Positions 24,559 through 34,668 of a stretch of DNA of 64,000 nucleotides are shown here, one piece after another. This DNA is from Thermogemmatispora onikobensis (lineage in GTDB: Bacteria; Chloroflexota; Ktedonobacteria; Ktedonobacterales; Ktedonobacteraceae). Every line of letters begins with the position of its first letter. Positions within the stretch are counted from its first letter, which is position 1. The DNA is taken from contig NZ_BDGT01000003.1 in NCBI RefSeq assembly GCF_001748285.1, forward strand, positions 62,001 through 126,000. Direction: 5' to 3'. The position numbers and the translations under genes are program-made. A model generated the notes under the pieces. It had not been told where the DNA came from and did not search any database. It worked only from the letters and a program-made list of their open reading frames with translations.

Positions 24559-27500
24559 ATGGCTCGCTTTCTACCCGCTTTTCGTTCCGCCAGTCCGTCC
24601 CCTACCGTTAACAACGGCGGGGAGGTTGCTTCGCACTCGTTTGTCAGGCTGGCGTTCTGGCGCCTACGCCGCACCTGGGGCCTGCTTTCGTTGACAGCTC
24701 TCGGACTGCTGGCAGCGGTCACCATTCTCTGCACTGTGCCTCTCTACTCTGCCTTGACACTCTCCCTCGGCCTGCAAGACGCTTTTCGCTCTCAGCCCCA
24801 AAGCGCCGATATTGTGGTAGAGAGCAACGCAGAGCAGCTCTCCGCCTCTGGACTCAGCCACGCTTCTGCTCTGCTCGATCAGGAGTTTCGACGCTTGCTC
24901 GGAAGCTATCTGAGCGATGCCAATCTCTCCATCGCCACGCCCCTTGTACCGCTGGTGAATGCAGACACTCAGACGATTAGCGGCAGCGAGGTCCAGCTGG
25001 TCACCGAACCGGCAGCCAACCTGACCGCTCACGCTTCCTTGCTGGCAGGCCGCTTTCCCCAGGCAACGCTACCTTCCTCTTCAACGGATATCCTGGAGAT
25101 CGCTCTCTCTTCGCAGGAAGCCAGCCAGCTGAAGGCCCGGCCCGGCTCGACCTTTATCGCACAGTTTGCTTACGTGCAGATTCCTACCCAGCGCGTCGTC
25201 TACAATGTGACTTTGCGCGTGGTGGGGGTCTTCTCTCCCCACCCCGACCCGTCGTTCTGGCAGGGCGCCACCTTTACGACTTCCCCCCGGGGAGTGAGCA
25301 ACGGCCAACAACTGGGCCAGCAATCGACGTTTCTGACAACGACTGAGAGTCTGCTGGCCCTCTTCGACCGCTTCGGGCAACAGACGCATGGCCTCGTTTT
25401 GGAGGAGCCTTTCACACTCTCCTGGCTCTACCGCATCGATCCTCAGAAGATCAGCATCGGTGATCTCCGATTGCTTTTCACCAATATCGATCAAGTTGAA
25501 AGTAATATCATCAACAACCCAGGCTTGAATACCCCGCCTCTGATAGAGCATCTGCAGGTGAATCTGCCCAGCGATGCTTTGCAGAAGTTCTATGATCAGA
25601 TGAGCACGCTCACGATCCCTCTTTTCTCTCTAGTAGCGCTGGTAATGGGCCTGGTGCTCTTCTTTGTCGCGACTATAACCGATCTGCTGATCGATCGCCA
25701 AAGCGAGGCCGTGGCGATCTTACGCAGCCGGGGCGCCAGCCGCCTGCAGGTCGCTGGCATGTTCCTGGTTCAGGCACTACTGCTGACGCTTCTGGCCCTG
25801 GTTGGTGGTCCACTGCTGGCCCTTGGCCTGGCACTCAGTCTGGCGCATGTGCTTTTGCCAGGCAACGAGCAGCTTTTGCAGCTGTTACTGATCAGCCAGC
25901 CGCTGGAGACACTCTTTTCGCTCAGCGGCTATGCGCTGGCTGCCGCATTGGTGGGCCTGCTGACAATGGCCATCACGATCGGACGCGCGACACGCTCCGA
26001 TGTGCTGGCCCTGCGCCGTGAAGCCGCCCGCACCAGCCAGATTCCGCTTTGGCAGCGCCTCCATCTTGATGTGGTGGCTGCGCTGCTGATGATCCCCGGC
26101 TATGGGATGGCGCTCTATCTGACAAATTCACAGGCGCTCGATGGCCACACCCGCCTGATCCTGCTGACCCCGCTCACTCTGCTGGGAGCACTCTTGTTGA
26201 TTCTCGCCTCATTGCTGCTCCTCCTGCGCCTTTTCCCACTCATTCTTACTGCAGGTGCGCGCCTGGCAGCAGCTCGCCGGGGCCTGGCTCCTCTCCTGGC
26301 TCTGGTCCAAATGGCGCGCGCTCCCCGCCAGTCCCTGCGCATGACCCTCCTTCTGGCCCTGGCAATCGCCTGCCTGCTTTTCACTCAGGTGCTGTTGGCC
26401 TCGCAGGTTCAGCGTAGCGACGATAGCAGCTCCTTTCAGGTGGGTGCCGATCTCAGCGGTCGGCTCACACAGCCTCACACCCCCAGGGAGCTGGCAACCT
26501 TGACAGCGGCCTATCGGCGCTTACCAGGAGTGCTCTCGGCCTCGCCAGGTCTGGCGACGACCCTCTCAGGGGGCGGAACCCAGGATGTATCGATCGCCCT
26601 TCGCGCTGTTGATGCTGCAACGTTCACTCAGACAGCCCAGTGGAGGCGAGCAAACTCGACTGTGCCTCTGTCAACGCTGATGCAGTCGCTGGTCAGCGCA
26701 GGGAGGGACGCGGTCATGACTCACGTCGTGCCTGCTATTGTCGATGCCAATGCCGCACGCTCGTTGCAGCTTGAGCCACACAAGACCTTTACACTGAGCA
26801 GCAGCGATGGTCAACTCTCGCTTGCCTTCCTCGACGTGGCCACGGTCGATGCTATTCCAACCATCGTCTCCTCATCGTCGCCGAGTGGCTCGCCGGGTGA
26901 TGACGTCCCTGATGGCGGCGTGCTCGTCGACTACGGTACCTACGTGAGGGTGCTGCAGAATCAGTTTCAGCAGGAGTTTGTCGCCCAAGAGGCCCCGCTG
27001 AATTATGTCTGGCTGAGAACCGTGGACGATGGAAACCAGCTAGCCGCGTTGCGTCAACAACTCAGCCAGACAGGAGCGCTGGCGCTCTCACCGCTGCTCG
27101 ATCGGCGCGCGCTCCGCGACCAGCTGCTGCGTGCTCCACTCTATCTGGACCTGGTCGGGGTGCTGACGATTGGGGCCAGCAGCGCACTGCTCCTGGCCCT
27201 TTTTGGAAGCCTGACGGCTTCCTGGCTGAGTGTGCGCCGCCGCCTGACGGCTTTTGCTGTGCTGCGGGCCTTGGGGGGCAGTCCTGGACAACTGGCCGCA
27301 ACGCTGGCCTGGGAGCAGCTCCTGATCTATGCCTTCGCCCTGTTGCTCGGCATCGGGTTTGGAGCCTTGTTCTCCTGGCTGACTGTGCCGGCCCTGGTTT
27401 TTACTGCCACTAGCGGCAATGCGCCAGCGGCAACTTCGTCCGGCGCCTTCTATGTGGCGCAGAGCATGCCGCCTGTGCAACTCGCTATTCCCGCCTGGCT

Positions 27501-27612
27501 CCCTGCCATTCCTGTGCTTCTGCTGGTCCTCTTCGTGCTCGCCTTAGCCCTGATGACGCGCACCGTCTCGCACCCGGCAGTGAGCTACGTGCTCCGTGTC
27601 AGCGAGGATTAG
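24559..27612 (+). CDS. ABC transporter permease, large FtsX-type (first)
   Basis: A 1,017-residue membrane protein of the FtsX/MacB-permease class. One helix near residues 35-55 is followed by a large outside domain of about 300 residues, then a group of three helices beginning LVALVMGLVLFFVATITDLLIDRQSEAVAILRSRGAS, which is the FtsX core. A second block of helices, a second outside domain (about residues 600-840) and a final three-helix FtsX core with LTAFAVLRALGGSPGQL complete it. Two FtsX cores in one chain make it a fused-dimer type permease. GGAAGGAAAG lies upstream of ATG 24559. It heads a four-gene operon, and its partner permease at 29385 has the same layout. It more likely moves lipoproteins, lipids or peptides than small solutes. 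Confidence 0.88.
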   Translation: MARFLPAFRSASPSPTVNNGGEVASHSFVRLAFWRLRRTWGLLSLTALGLLAAVTILCTVPLYSALTLSLGLQDAFRSQPQSADIVVESNAEQLSASGLSHASALLDQEFRRLLGSYLSDANLSIATPLVPLVNADTQTISGSEVQLVTEPAANLTAHASLLAGRFPQATLPSSSTDILEIALSSQEASQLKARPGSTFIAQFAYVQIPTQRVVYNVTLRVVGVFSPHPDPSFWQGATFTTSPRGVSNGQQLGQQSTFLTTTESLLALFDRFGQQTHGLVLEEPFTLSWLYRIDPQKISIGDLRLLFTNIDQVESNIINNPGLNTPPLIEHLQVNLPSDALQKFYDQMSTLTIPLFSLVALVMGLVLFFVATITDLLIDRQSEAVAILRSRGASRLQVAGMFLVQALLLTLLALVGGPLLALGLALSLAHVLLPGNEQLLQLLLISQPLETLFSLSGYALAAALVGLLTMAITIGRATRSDVLALRREAARTSQIPLWQRLHLDVVAALLMIPGYGMALYLTNSQALDGHTRLILLTPLTLLGALLLILASLLLLLRLFPLILTAGARLAAARRGLAPLLALVQMARAPRQSLRMTLLLALAIACLLFTQVLLASQVQRSDDSSSFQVGADLSGRLTQPHTPRELATLTAAYRRLPGVLSASPGLATTLSGGGTQDVSIALRAVDAATFTQTAQWRRANSTVPLSTLMQSLVSAGRDAVMTHVVPAIVDANAARSLQLEPHKTFTLSSSDGQLSLAFLDVATVDAIPTIVSSSSPSGSPGDDVPDGGVLVDYGTYVRVLQNQFQQEFVAQEAPLNYVWLRTVDDGNQLAALRQQLSQTGALALSPLLDRRALRDQLLRAPLYLDLVGVLTIGASSALLLALFGSLTASWLSVRRRLTAFAVLRALGGSPGQLAATLAWEQLLIYAFALLLGIGFGALFSWLTVPALVFTATSGNAPAATSSGAFYVAQSMPPVQLAIPAWLPAIPVLLLVLFVLALALMTRTVSHPAVSYVLRVSED

Positions 27613-27643
27613 GGAGAGTAGGTCGTACTGGTAAGGAGTTTGT

Positions 27644-28609
27644 ATGACGTCAGCGGTCATTGTTTGTGATAATCTGGTCAAGATTTACAAGGTGGCTGAT
27701 CTGGAAGTGGTGGCCTTACAGGGGCTGGATCTGGAGGTCCAGCCCGGTGAGATGCTGGCCCTGGTGGGGGTTTCTGGCTCGGGCAAAACCACCTTGCTGA
27801 ATATTCTGGGCGGCCTCGATAGTCCCAGTGCCGGGCGCTGTCTGGTGGCAGGCTATGATCTGGCTCGTCTCAACGAGCGACAGCGCCTCTTCTACCGACG
27901 CTTTGTGGTCGGTCACGTCTGGCAACAGAGCGGGCGCAATTTGCTGCCTGAGCTGAGCTTGCAGGAGAACATCGAGCTGCCGCAGCTTTTAAGCGGGGTT
28001 GGGCGCCGCGAGCGCCTCCGACGAGCGCGTGAGCTGCTCCACTTGATCGGTCTAGAAGCGGCAGCCCAACGCTTGCCAGCCCAGATTTCGGGCGGAGAGC
28101 AGCAGCGGGTGGCCATTGCAGTGGCTCTTGCCAATCAGCCTCAGATCCTGCTGGCCGACGAGCCGACGGGGGAGCTAGATACCCAGACGGCGGGGGAGAT
28201 TCTCCAACTGCTGCGCCGCCTAAATCGGGAGCTGGGCCTGACCATCGTCCTGGTGACCCACGATCCGGCCCTGGCCGCTAATGTGGATCGGGTGATCGCT
28301 ATCCGCGATGGGCGCACGAGCACAGAGACGGTGCGCCGCGAGGCGCCCCTGGCCAGCGTTCCCCCTCATCTGACCACCGCCAGCGCGGTGATCGCCTTGC
28401 CCAGCGAGACCCACCGTGAGTCGGTGCTGATCGATCGCGTGGGACGGCTCCAGCTTCCCAAAGAGGCCCTGGAGCGCATTCCTTTTCACGGGCGCGCTGA
28501 GGTGGTGATTGCCAGCGACCACGTGGAACTCTGGCCCGTTGGCAGCCTGCTCAACGGGAAACCTGCCGTTGGCCCGAACGGCAGTGAGTCAAGGGAGGAG
28601 CAACGGTGA
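27644..28609 (+). CDS. ABC transporter ATPase with AbrB-like C-terminal tail
   Basis: A 321-residue nucleotide-binding subunit of the LolD/MacB class. It carries Walker A G-V-S-G-S-G-K-T-T-L (about 43-52), a Q-loop region VWQQSGRNL, the signature I-S-G-G-E-Q-Q-R-V and Walker B ILLADEPTGELD. About 95 residues follow the ATPase core, with no match in standard ATPases. Within them LIDRVGRLQLPKEALERI and VIASDHVELWP resemble an AbrB/SpoVT swapped-hairpin motif, as appended to some ABC ATPases of Actinobacteria and Chloroflexi. The stop overlaps the start of the next ATPase gene by one base. Confidence 0.9.
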   Translation: MTSAVIVCDNLVKIYKVADLEVVALQGLDLEVQPGEMLALVGVSGSGKTTLLNILGGLDSPSAGRCLVAGYDLARLNERQRLFYRRFVVGHVWQQSGRNLLPELSLQENIELPQLLSGVGRRERLRRARELLHLIGLEAAAQRLPAQISGGEQQRVAIAVALANQPQILLADEPTGELDTQTAGEILQLLRRLNRELGLTIVLVTHDPALAANVDRVIAIRDGRTSTETVRREAPLASVPPHLTTASAVIALPSETHRESVLIDRVGRLQLPKEALERIPFHGRAEVVIASDHVELWPVGSLLNGKPAVGPNGSESREEQR

Positions 28610-29343
28610 TGGAAGAGCAGCTTGGCTTTGATCAGCGCCCTCTGTACGGCGAACGAGCTTTTCAGCCTCCGGCACCAGCGGTAGTGGAAGCCTACAACGT
28701 CTGGCGCGAGTTTCGCAGTGGGCACAGTGTCGTGTACGCGCTGCGCGGCGTGACACTGCGTATCGAGCCGGGGGAGTTTGTGGTCCTGCGCGGACGCTCC
28801 GGCTCAGGCAAGACGACCTTGCTCAATATTTTGGTCGGTCTCGACGACCCCACCGAAGGGGAGGTGATCCTGCTTGGACAGCGCTTGCGCCGCCTGAATG
28901 AGCAGGCTCGCGCTCGCTTGCGTCGGGAGGCCATTGGAATGGTTTTCCAAAACGCCCATCTCTTCCCATCGTTGACGGCTCAGGAGAATGTCGAGGTGCC
29001 GCTGCGATTGGTGCACCTGGAGCCCAGGGAGCGCCGTCAGCGGGCCCAGGCGGCCCTGGAGCGCGTGGGATTGGCCCACCGGCTGCACCATCGCGGTCTT
29101 GAGCTATCCGGCGGAGAACAGCAGCGGGTGGCCCTGGCTCGGGCTTTGGTGCATGAGCCACGCCTGCTTGTAGCAGATGAGCCAACAGGCAATCTGGATA
29201 CGACCACGGCTCGCGCGATGATGCAGTTACTGCGCGAGCTAGCCCATGAACGCGGCATCGGTCTGCTGATGGCTACCCACGATCCCGAGGCCGTGACCCT
29301 GGCCGACCGCGTCCTTGAGATCTCAGACGGTACCCTCCGCTAG
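28609..29343 (+). CDS. ABC transporter ATPase, LolD/MacB type
   Basis: A 244-residue second nucleotide-binding subunit. It has Walker A G-R-S-G-S-G-K-T-T-L, a Q-loop VFQNAHLFPSLT, the signature L-S-G-G-E-Q-Q-R-V-A-L-A-R-A and Walker B LLVADEPTGNLD followed by the H-loop THDPE. It has only the ATPase core and none of the tail found in its upstream partner. ATG 28609 overlaps the last base of the previous stop codon (TGATG), so the two ATPases are translationally coupled; GTG 28606 is an alternative start. Two different ATPases beside two permeases suggest a heterodimeric motor. Confidence 0.92.
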   Translation: MEEQLGFDQRPLYGERAFQPPAPAVVEAYNVWREFRSGHSVVYALRGVTLRIEPGEFVVLRGRSGSGKTTLLNILVGLDDPTEGEVILLGQRLRRLNEQARARLRREAIGMVFQNAHLFPSLTAQENVEVPLRLVHLEPRERRQRAQAALERVGLAHRLHHRGLELSGGEQQRVALARALVHEPRLLVADEPTGNLDTTTARAMMQLLRELAHERGIGLLMATHDPEAVTLADRVLEISDGTLR

Positions 29344-29384
29344 CCGGGGTGATAGCTAGAGCATAGGAGAGGAGGTAGAAGCCG

Positions 29385-32300
29385 ATGGCCACCACCGAGA
29401 GCAGCTCGCCTGTACAGAGACCCTCGCCTCAACCAGCAGGACCACCCCGACGCGGCAGGCTCGTCCCCGCCCCTTCTGTCTTTCGTCTGGCCTGGTGGCG
29501 TGCACGGAGTAGCCGCGGCCTGTGGCTGGTCGCAGGGTTGGGCATATTGGCCGCGGTCATCCTCGCAGCCTCCGGGCCACTCTACTCGACGCTGGCTATG
29601 ACGGCGGGCCTGCGGGCGGTCCTGCTGGCCAGCCCTCAAAATCGGACGGTGATCGTGCAGGCGACCACCCAGCAGATCAATGCCGCTGTACTTACTCCTA
29701 TCAGCAGCTCCATTGACCAGGATGTCCATCAATATCTTGGTCCCTTTGTCGGGCCATTGCATCTCTCGCTCGATGTTCCCTGGCAGAAGGTGATCGCACG
29801 CGATGGCCAGCGCCTGAATCCTGCAGTCGATGACCTGGCCCTTGTTACACAGCCTATCAGTCAGGCCGCTCAGCATCTGACCCTCGTCTCTGGCCACCTG
29901 CCCCCGGCGCTGACAGCGGATCAGGCACGGCATCAGGTGACAACCACTGGGGCCAGTCTGGCGATCGCCCTCAGCCAGCAGGAAGCCCAGCGCTGGCAGG
30001 TCCACGTCGGCGAAACAGTGGCTATTCAGCTGGTCTACAATCTCCCAGGACTGACGACTGGCGTGGACCCCTTCAACTTGCGCCGCGTCCGCACGCTGAC
30101 GCTCCACATCACGGGCATCTTCTCGAACCAGCACCACGGGACCAGCCTGGACGAAGATCCTTTCTGGCATCAGGAGACTTTCCTCAGCGCCGACCACCAG
30201 GGCGTGGGCCTCAATGGCGAGGGGGCAGATTATACGGCATTGGCCGATACCACGACACTGCTGGCGGTGCTCGATAGTTTCTATCAGCAACTGCAACATG
30301 AGCAGAATCCTGCGACGCTTACAACTCAGCCCGTGCTCAGCTGGCTCTATGAGCTGCAGCCAGCTCAGATCACGATAGATCAGCTCTCGGCCATCACCTC
30401 CGGTGTGCATAGCCTGCAGCTCGATGTGGCCAATCGCAGCGCTGAGGATAGCCCGGACGCCCTGACGCAGGAACCGTTTGTCATGGGAACAACCGTGCTT
30501 CTTCCTTCCAATACACTCCTGCAATATCAGGATCAAATTGGATTGGTAAACATTCCGGCCACGGCAGTGCTGGTGCTCATCGTGGCGCTGCTGCTCTTCT
30601 TTGTGAGCATGATCGCCGATTTGCTGGTCGACCGCCAGAGTGAGGCCATCGCCGTGCTGCGCAGCCGTGGCCTGAGCCGCAGCCAGGTTTTCGCCCTTTT
30701 TGCCTGGCAGGGTCTGCTGTTGAGCATACTCGCGCTGCTCGTGGGCCTCGGCGGTGCCGGGCTGCTGGTGCAGTTGCTGGCTGTTTGTCTGCTGCCTGCA
30801 GATGGCCCGAGCGTGCTCAGCCTGGTAGCCCAGGATTGGCCGGCGCTCCTCTCATCTCTGGGCTGGCCTGTAGGGCTGACCGCCCTGGCCGCCCTGGGGG
30901 CTTTGCTCACAGCACTCTGGCGCCCTCTCCGCACGAATATCGTCAGTCTGCGCCGCGAAATGGCACGCTCTACGCATCGTCCGCTCTGGCGCCGCTTTCA
31001 TCTGGACATCGTCTTTTTACTTCTGATGCTGGCAGGCTACGGTCTCTCGCTCTATTTTGTGAACAGCAACGTGCTCGATGCCCGCTTGCGCCTGCTCTTG
31101 CTCTCCCCGCTTTCACTCCTCGGTGGGGTCTGTCTGCTCCTGGCAGCTATTCTGATATTTTTACGTCTTTTACCGCAGTTGTTGGCCCTGGCCAGCAGGT
31201 TGGCAGCCAGACGGCGCGGGGCTGCTCCACTCCTGGCAGTGGCCCAACTGGCGCGCTCGCCGCGCCAGCCAGTGCGTATGACCCTCTTGCTGGCCCTGGC
31301 CACAGCCTTTGCCATCTTCAGTCTCGTTTTTCTCAGCTCGCAGACGCAGCGCGCCATCGATGTCTCAACCTACACAGTGGGGGCCGACTTCAGCGGTCCT
31401 CTGACTTTCCCCGGTCGGCTCGATGATCTGGCCGATTTGACCGCCACCTATCGGCACCTGCCCGGGGTAGAGGCTTCCTCCCTTGGTTTTGTCACAACCG
31501 CCAGCGCTGGTGGTTCTCTGCAGCTCCCCATTGGCCTGCGTGCCGTTGATAGCGCAACGTTTCCCCGGGCTGCGCTCTGGCCGCGCCAAGGCTCCGGTCC
31601 CGCCCTGCCCACGCTGATCGCGCTCTTGCAGGCTCGCCGCAGCTGGGGCGAAGCCCATCACCTGGTACCTGCGATCATCGATGAAGCCGCGGCCCAGTCG
31701 TTGCACCTCTCCATTGGCTCAACCCTGGTGCTCACAGTCACGGCGACGCCGGGTTCGCCGCCCATCGAGACCTCTTTTCTGGTGGTTGCGCAGGTGCAGG
31801 CGATTCCTACTGTGCTCTCCAGCCCCCAGGGCAATGTCGCCAACGGCATTCCCGCCGGCGGCGTCCTGGTCGACTACCAGACCTACGCCGATATCTTTGA
31901 GGGGCCAGCCCTGGCCGCTGGCAGCGATTTGCTCCCGCTCAATTATGTCTGGCTGCGCACTTCCGAGAAAGCCTCTGATCTGCAGCATCTCCGCCTGCTG
32001 CTGGCCAACAGCGATCTAGAGCTGACACAAGTGTATGATCGACGCATGTTGTTAGAAGAGCTTCGCTACGAGCCGCTCTATCTCGATCTCCTCGGCCTGT
32101 TGACGCTCGGGGTAACCGCAGCGCTCGTGCTGGCTCTCGTAGGGAATCTGCTGGCATCGTGGCAAAGCGCTCGTAGCCGCCTGCTGCAGTTCGCCGTGCT
32201 CCGCGCTTTGGGAAGCAGCACCCGCCAGCTGGCAGCCACACTGGCCTGGGAACAAGGGCTGATCTACGTGATGGCAATCGCCTTGGGAACTGTCTTCGGC

Positions 32301-32552
32301 TTCGTACTTGCCTGGCTGGTGGTGCCAGCGCTGCTCTTTACTGGCGCTCCGAGCGGTGGCTCCGGTAGCAGTTCCGGTAGTACCGCCCTCTATGTTTCGC
32401 AGCGCGTCCCTACCGTTCAGCTCATTTTTCCACCGGCCCTGTTCGCCCTCCTGGCAGCTTTGGTGCTCATCTGCGTCCTGGCGCTGATCTTGCTTGTCAA
32501 CCTGGTGACACGCCTGACCGTAGCTCGTACACTGCGCCTGAACGAGGATTAG
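29385..32552 (+). CDS. ABC transporter permease, large FtsX-type (second)
   Basis: A 1,055-residue paralogue of the permease at 24559, with the same order: polar N-terminus, one helix, large outside domain, FtsX core LVLIVALLLFFVSMIADLLVDRQSEAIAVLRSRGLS, middle helices, second outside domain, and a final FtsX core with LQFAVLRALGSSTRQL. Both end in the same short tail, L-R-x-x-E-D. A Gly/Ser-rich loop (SGGSGSSSGS) sits between the last helices. The start has GGAGAGGAGG upstream, 41 bases after the second ATPase. The two permeases probably form one complex with both ATPases. A bidirectional terminator follows. Confidence 0.88.
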   Translation: MATTESSSPVQRPSPQPAGPPRRGRLVPAPSVFRLAWWRARSSRGLWLVAGLGILAAVILAASGPLYSTLAMTAGLRAVLLASPQNRTVIVQATTQQINAAVLTPISSSIDQDVHQYLGPFVGPLHLSLDVPWQKVIARDGQRLNPAVDDLALVTQPISQAAQHLTLVSGHLPPALTADQARHQVTTTGASLAIALSQQEAQRWQVHVGETVAIQLVYNLPGLTTGVDPFNLRRVRTLTLHITGIFSNQHHGTSLDEDPFWHQETFLSADHQGVGLNGEGADYTALADTTTLLAVLDSFYQQLQHEQNPATLTTQPVLSWLYELQPAQITIDQLSAITSGVHSLQLDVANRSAEDSPDALTQEPFVMGTTVLLPSNTLLQYQDQIGLVNIPATAVLVLIVALLLFFVSMIADLLVDRQSEAIAVLRSRGLSRSQVFALFAWQGLLLSILALLVGLGGAGLLVQLLAVCLLPADGPSVLSLVAQDWPALLSSLGWPVGLTALAALGALLTALWRPLRTNIVSLRREMARSTHRPLWRRFHLDIVFLLLMLAGYGLSLYFVNSNVLDARLRLLLLSPLSLLGGVCLLLAAILIFLRLLPQLLALASRLAARRRGAAPLLAVAQLARSPRQPVRMTLLLALATAFAIFSLVFLSSQTQRAIDVSTYTVGADFSGPLTFPGRLDDLADLTATYRHLPGVEASSLGFVTTASAGGSLQLPIGLRAVDSATFPRAALWPRQGSGPALPTLIALLQARRSWGEAHHLVPAIIDEAAAQSLHLSIGSTLVLTVTATPGSPPIETSFLVVAQVQAIPTVLSSPQGNVANGIPAGGVLVDYQTYADIFEGPALAAGSDLLPLNYVWLRTSEKASDLQHLRLLLANSDLELTQVYDRRMLLEELRYEPLYLDLLGLLTLGVTAALVLALVGNLLASWQSARSRLLQFAVLRALGSSTRQLAATLAWEQGLIYVMAIALGTVFGFVLAWLVVPALLFTGAPSGGSGSSSGSTALYVSQRVPTVQLIFPPALFALLAALVLICVLALILLVNLVTRLTVARTLRLNED

Positions 32553-32600
32553 TGACCAGCGATACGCAGATAAACCTCCCGGACGCCGTCAAAACGAAAA

Positions 32601-32635
32601 GCGAGCGCGGACGATGGCAATCGTCTCGCGCTCGC
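32601..32635. terminator. Bidirectional terminator
   Basis: GCGAGCGCG-GACGAT / ATCGTC-T-CGCGCTCGC with loop GGCA, a 15-bp stem with one bulge. On the minus strand TTTTCGTTTT follows, so it ends the MFS gene. On the plus strand it lies 48 bases after the ABC operon. Confidence 0.8.
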
Positions 32636-32658
32636 AGTCGTTCTTGACGAAGACCTCT

Positions 32659-34440
32659 CTACTTGTCGGTTCCCCGCCCACCGGAAGGAGCGACTGGCTG
32701 GGTCTCGCTGACCAGCGCACCGGCCTCAACTTCATGAATATAACGCCGGCCACGCAGCAGCGAGGCCACCGCAGCCAGCAGGCAGAGGACGAGCGAGAGG
32801 TAGAAGACTGCCCGCAGACCGACCATGAACGGCGAGGCAATGAGGTTGGGGAAGAACATCTTACCGAGCAAGTGGGCACGCTGCGCCGGCGCAATATGCT
32901 GCAGGACTGCAGCCGGCAAGAGCGTGGCCATCGGGTTGTAGCCCAGGAACGCCGCAAAGAGGGCCGAGGTAGGCGGCAGATGGGCAATCGTATCTGCCAC
33001 AGCCGCAGGCACCCCGGCAGCCGTCAGGCCCGAGGAAAGCGCTGGCGGGAGAGCCGTGGCCAGACCAATGGTCACTACACTAAAGAAGATGCCAATGCTC
33101 ATGACCGTGGCTGAATTCTGGAAGGTCGAACGCATACCAGAAGCAACGCCACGCCTGTCCGCCGGCACACTATTCATAATGGCCGTTGTATTCGGAGCTG
33201 CAAACATTCCTTGCCCAATCCCCATGAGCAGCAGAATGAGCGCAAACCAGAGGTAGTTGAAGTTCGCCGGCAGGAACGTCAGGAGCAGGAAACCCAGGGC
33301 CTGGATGACCATGCCCAGGGTCGAGAAGAGACGCGCCCCAAAGCGATCAGATAACCAGCCACTCAGCGGCCCGAAAGCGATGAAGCCGATCATGAGGGGC
33401 AGCATGTAGATGCCAGCCCACAGTGGCGTCTCCTCAAAGCTGTAACCGTGAAGGGGTAGCCAGATTCCCTGCAGCCAGATGATCAGCATGAACTGCAGGC
33501 CGCCACGCGCAATGCTGGCGAGCAGACTACTCAGGTTGCCCGCAGTGAACATGCGGATCTTGAAGAGGTCCAGGCGAAACATGGGATCGCTGATGTGCAG
33601 CTCGACGAAGACGAAGGCTACCAACAGAATGATCCCGACCACAATCGCCAGAATGACCAGAGGATTGGTCCAACCCATCGGCTGATTGCCATATGGTTCA
33701 AGACCGTAGGTGATGCCAATCAGCAAGATGGTCAGCCCCAGCGCAAAGGTAATGTTGCCCAGCCAGTCAATCTTCTGGTGGCCGCGAATGGTCGCTGTCT
33801 CGCGCAGCATCCAGTAGGCCCAGACGGTTCCGAAGAGGCCAAAGGGCACACTGACCAGGAAGACTACCCGCCAGTTGATGGTCGCCAGAATACCGCCCAG
33901 GATCAGACCTATGATGGAGCCAAGGATCGAGGCAATCTGGTTGATACCCATCGCCATGCCCCGCTGATGCGGCGGGAAGGCATCAGTCAGAATGGCAGTG
34001 CTATTGGCAAAGAGAAAACCACCACCCACACCCTGGATGAGACGGAAGATGATCAGCTCCAGGGCCGCTGTGTTACCTTTGCCTGGCGTCAAGAAGAGGA
34101 GAATGCTCCCCAGGGTGAAGATGGCAAACCCCAGGTTGTACATGCGGACACGCCCGAACATGTCGGAGATGCGCCCAAGGGTCACCAGGAGCGTGGCCGT
34201 GACAACCATATAGCCCAGTAGCAACCAGAGGAAATAGTTGGTCTCCCCAGGCGCTAGCGGATTGATGCCGATGCCGGTGAAAATCGCTGGGAGGGCAATC
34301 AGCAAGATGCTGGAGTTGATGGTGGCCATCAACATGCCGAGCGTGGTGTTCGATAGCGCAATCCACTTGTAATGGGGACTAAGCTGAGGTCGCTCTCCAC
34401 TTACCTGGACCTGTTGCTGTAATGCCTCACTTCGTGCCAT
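32659..34440 (-). CDS. MFS multidrug exporter, DHA2 (EmrB/QacA) type
   Basis: A 593-residue transporter with about fourteen hydrophobic segments, expected to export drugs or other toxic compounds by proton antiport. After a polar start, the first helix reads [26 protein letters not shown], typical of the DHA2 family (motif with N-S-S at the cytoplasmic end). Motif [12 protein letters not shown] lies near residue 90, and motif C-like glycines occur in helix 5. A polar 25-residue tail ends the protein. ATG 34440 is preferred over GTG 34455 for its spacing to GAAGGTGAG. No TetR or MarR regulator adjoins it. It may be co-transcribed from the kinase-like gene upstream, but a hairpin separates them. 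Confidence 0.9.
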   Translation of the reverse strand: MARSEALQQQVQVSGERPQLSPHYKWIALSNTTLGMLMATINSSILLIALPAIFTGIGINPLAPGETNYFLWLLLGYMVVTATLLVTLGRISDMFGRVRMYNLGFAIFTLGSILLFLTPGKGNTAALELIIFRLIQGVGGGFLFANSTAILTDAFPPHQRGMAMGINQIASILGSIIGLILGGILATINWRVVFLVSVPFGLFGTVWAYWMLRETATIRGHQKIDWLGNITFALGLTILLIGITYGLEPYGNQPMGWTNPLVILAIVVGIILLVAFVFVELHISDPMFRLDLFKIRMFTAGNLSSLLASIARGGLQFMLIIWLQGIWLPLHGYSFEETPLWAGIYMLPLMIGFIAFGPLSGWLSDRFGARLFSTLGMVIQALGFLLLTFLPANFNYLWFALILLLMGIGQGMFAAPNTTAIMNSVPADRRGVASGMRSTFQNSATVMSIGIFFSVVTIGLATALPPALSSGLTAAGVPAAVADTIAHLPPTSALFAAFLGYNPMATLLPAAVLQHIAPAQRAHLLGKMFFPNLIASPFMVGLRAVFYLSLVLCLLAAVASLLRGRRYIHEVEAGALVSETQPVAPSGGRGTDK

Positions 34441-34571
34441 ACCGCTCTCGCTCACCTTCTTCCTGCTCTACTTACTCTTCACACAATACATTTCACTTTA
34501 TGAATACAATGACCAGAGAAAAAGGCCGCCAGTGTCGGGTCGGGGACAGCTCCAGGCCACGGACGGTGAGC

Positions 34572-34617
34572 GCGCCAGCCCGGCCCGCTCTCTCTGGCCC
34601 TGGCGCCGGGCTGGCGC
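34572..34617. terminator. GC-rich hairpin between kinase-like and MFS genes
   Basis: GCGCCAGCCCGGC (34572-34584) and GCCGGGCTGGCGC (34605-34617) are perfect 13-base arms with a 20-base loop. It lies between the end of the cytidylate-kinase-like gene and the MFS gene. Neither strand has a T-run, so it may act as a stem-loop or attenuator rather than a full terminator. Confidence 0.5.
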
Positions 34618-34668
34618 CACTCTGCGCCGTTGTCATTTCCCTCTGGCCGCCTGCTGACAGAGCGCCCT

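Noticed and set aside
29340-30536. A 398-residue minus-strand frame over the second permease
   Set aside because: It has no membrane or domain pattern and lies inside a permease with a clear paralogue.
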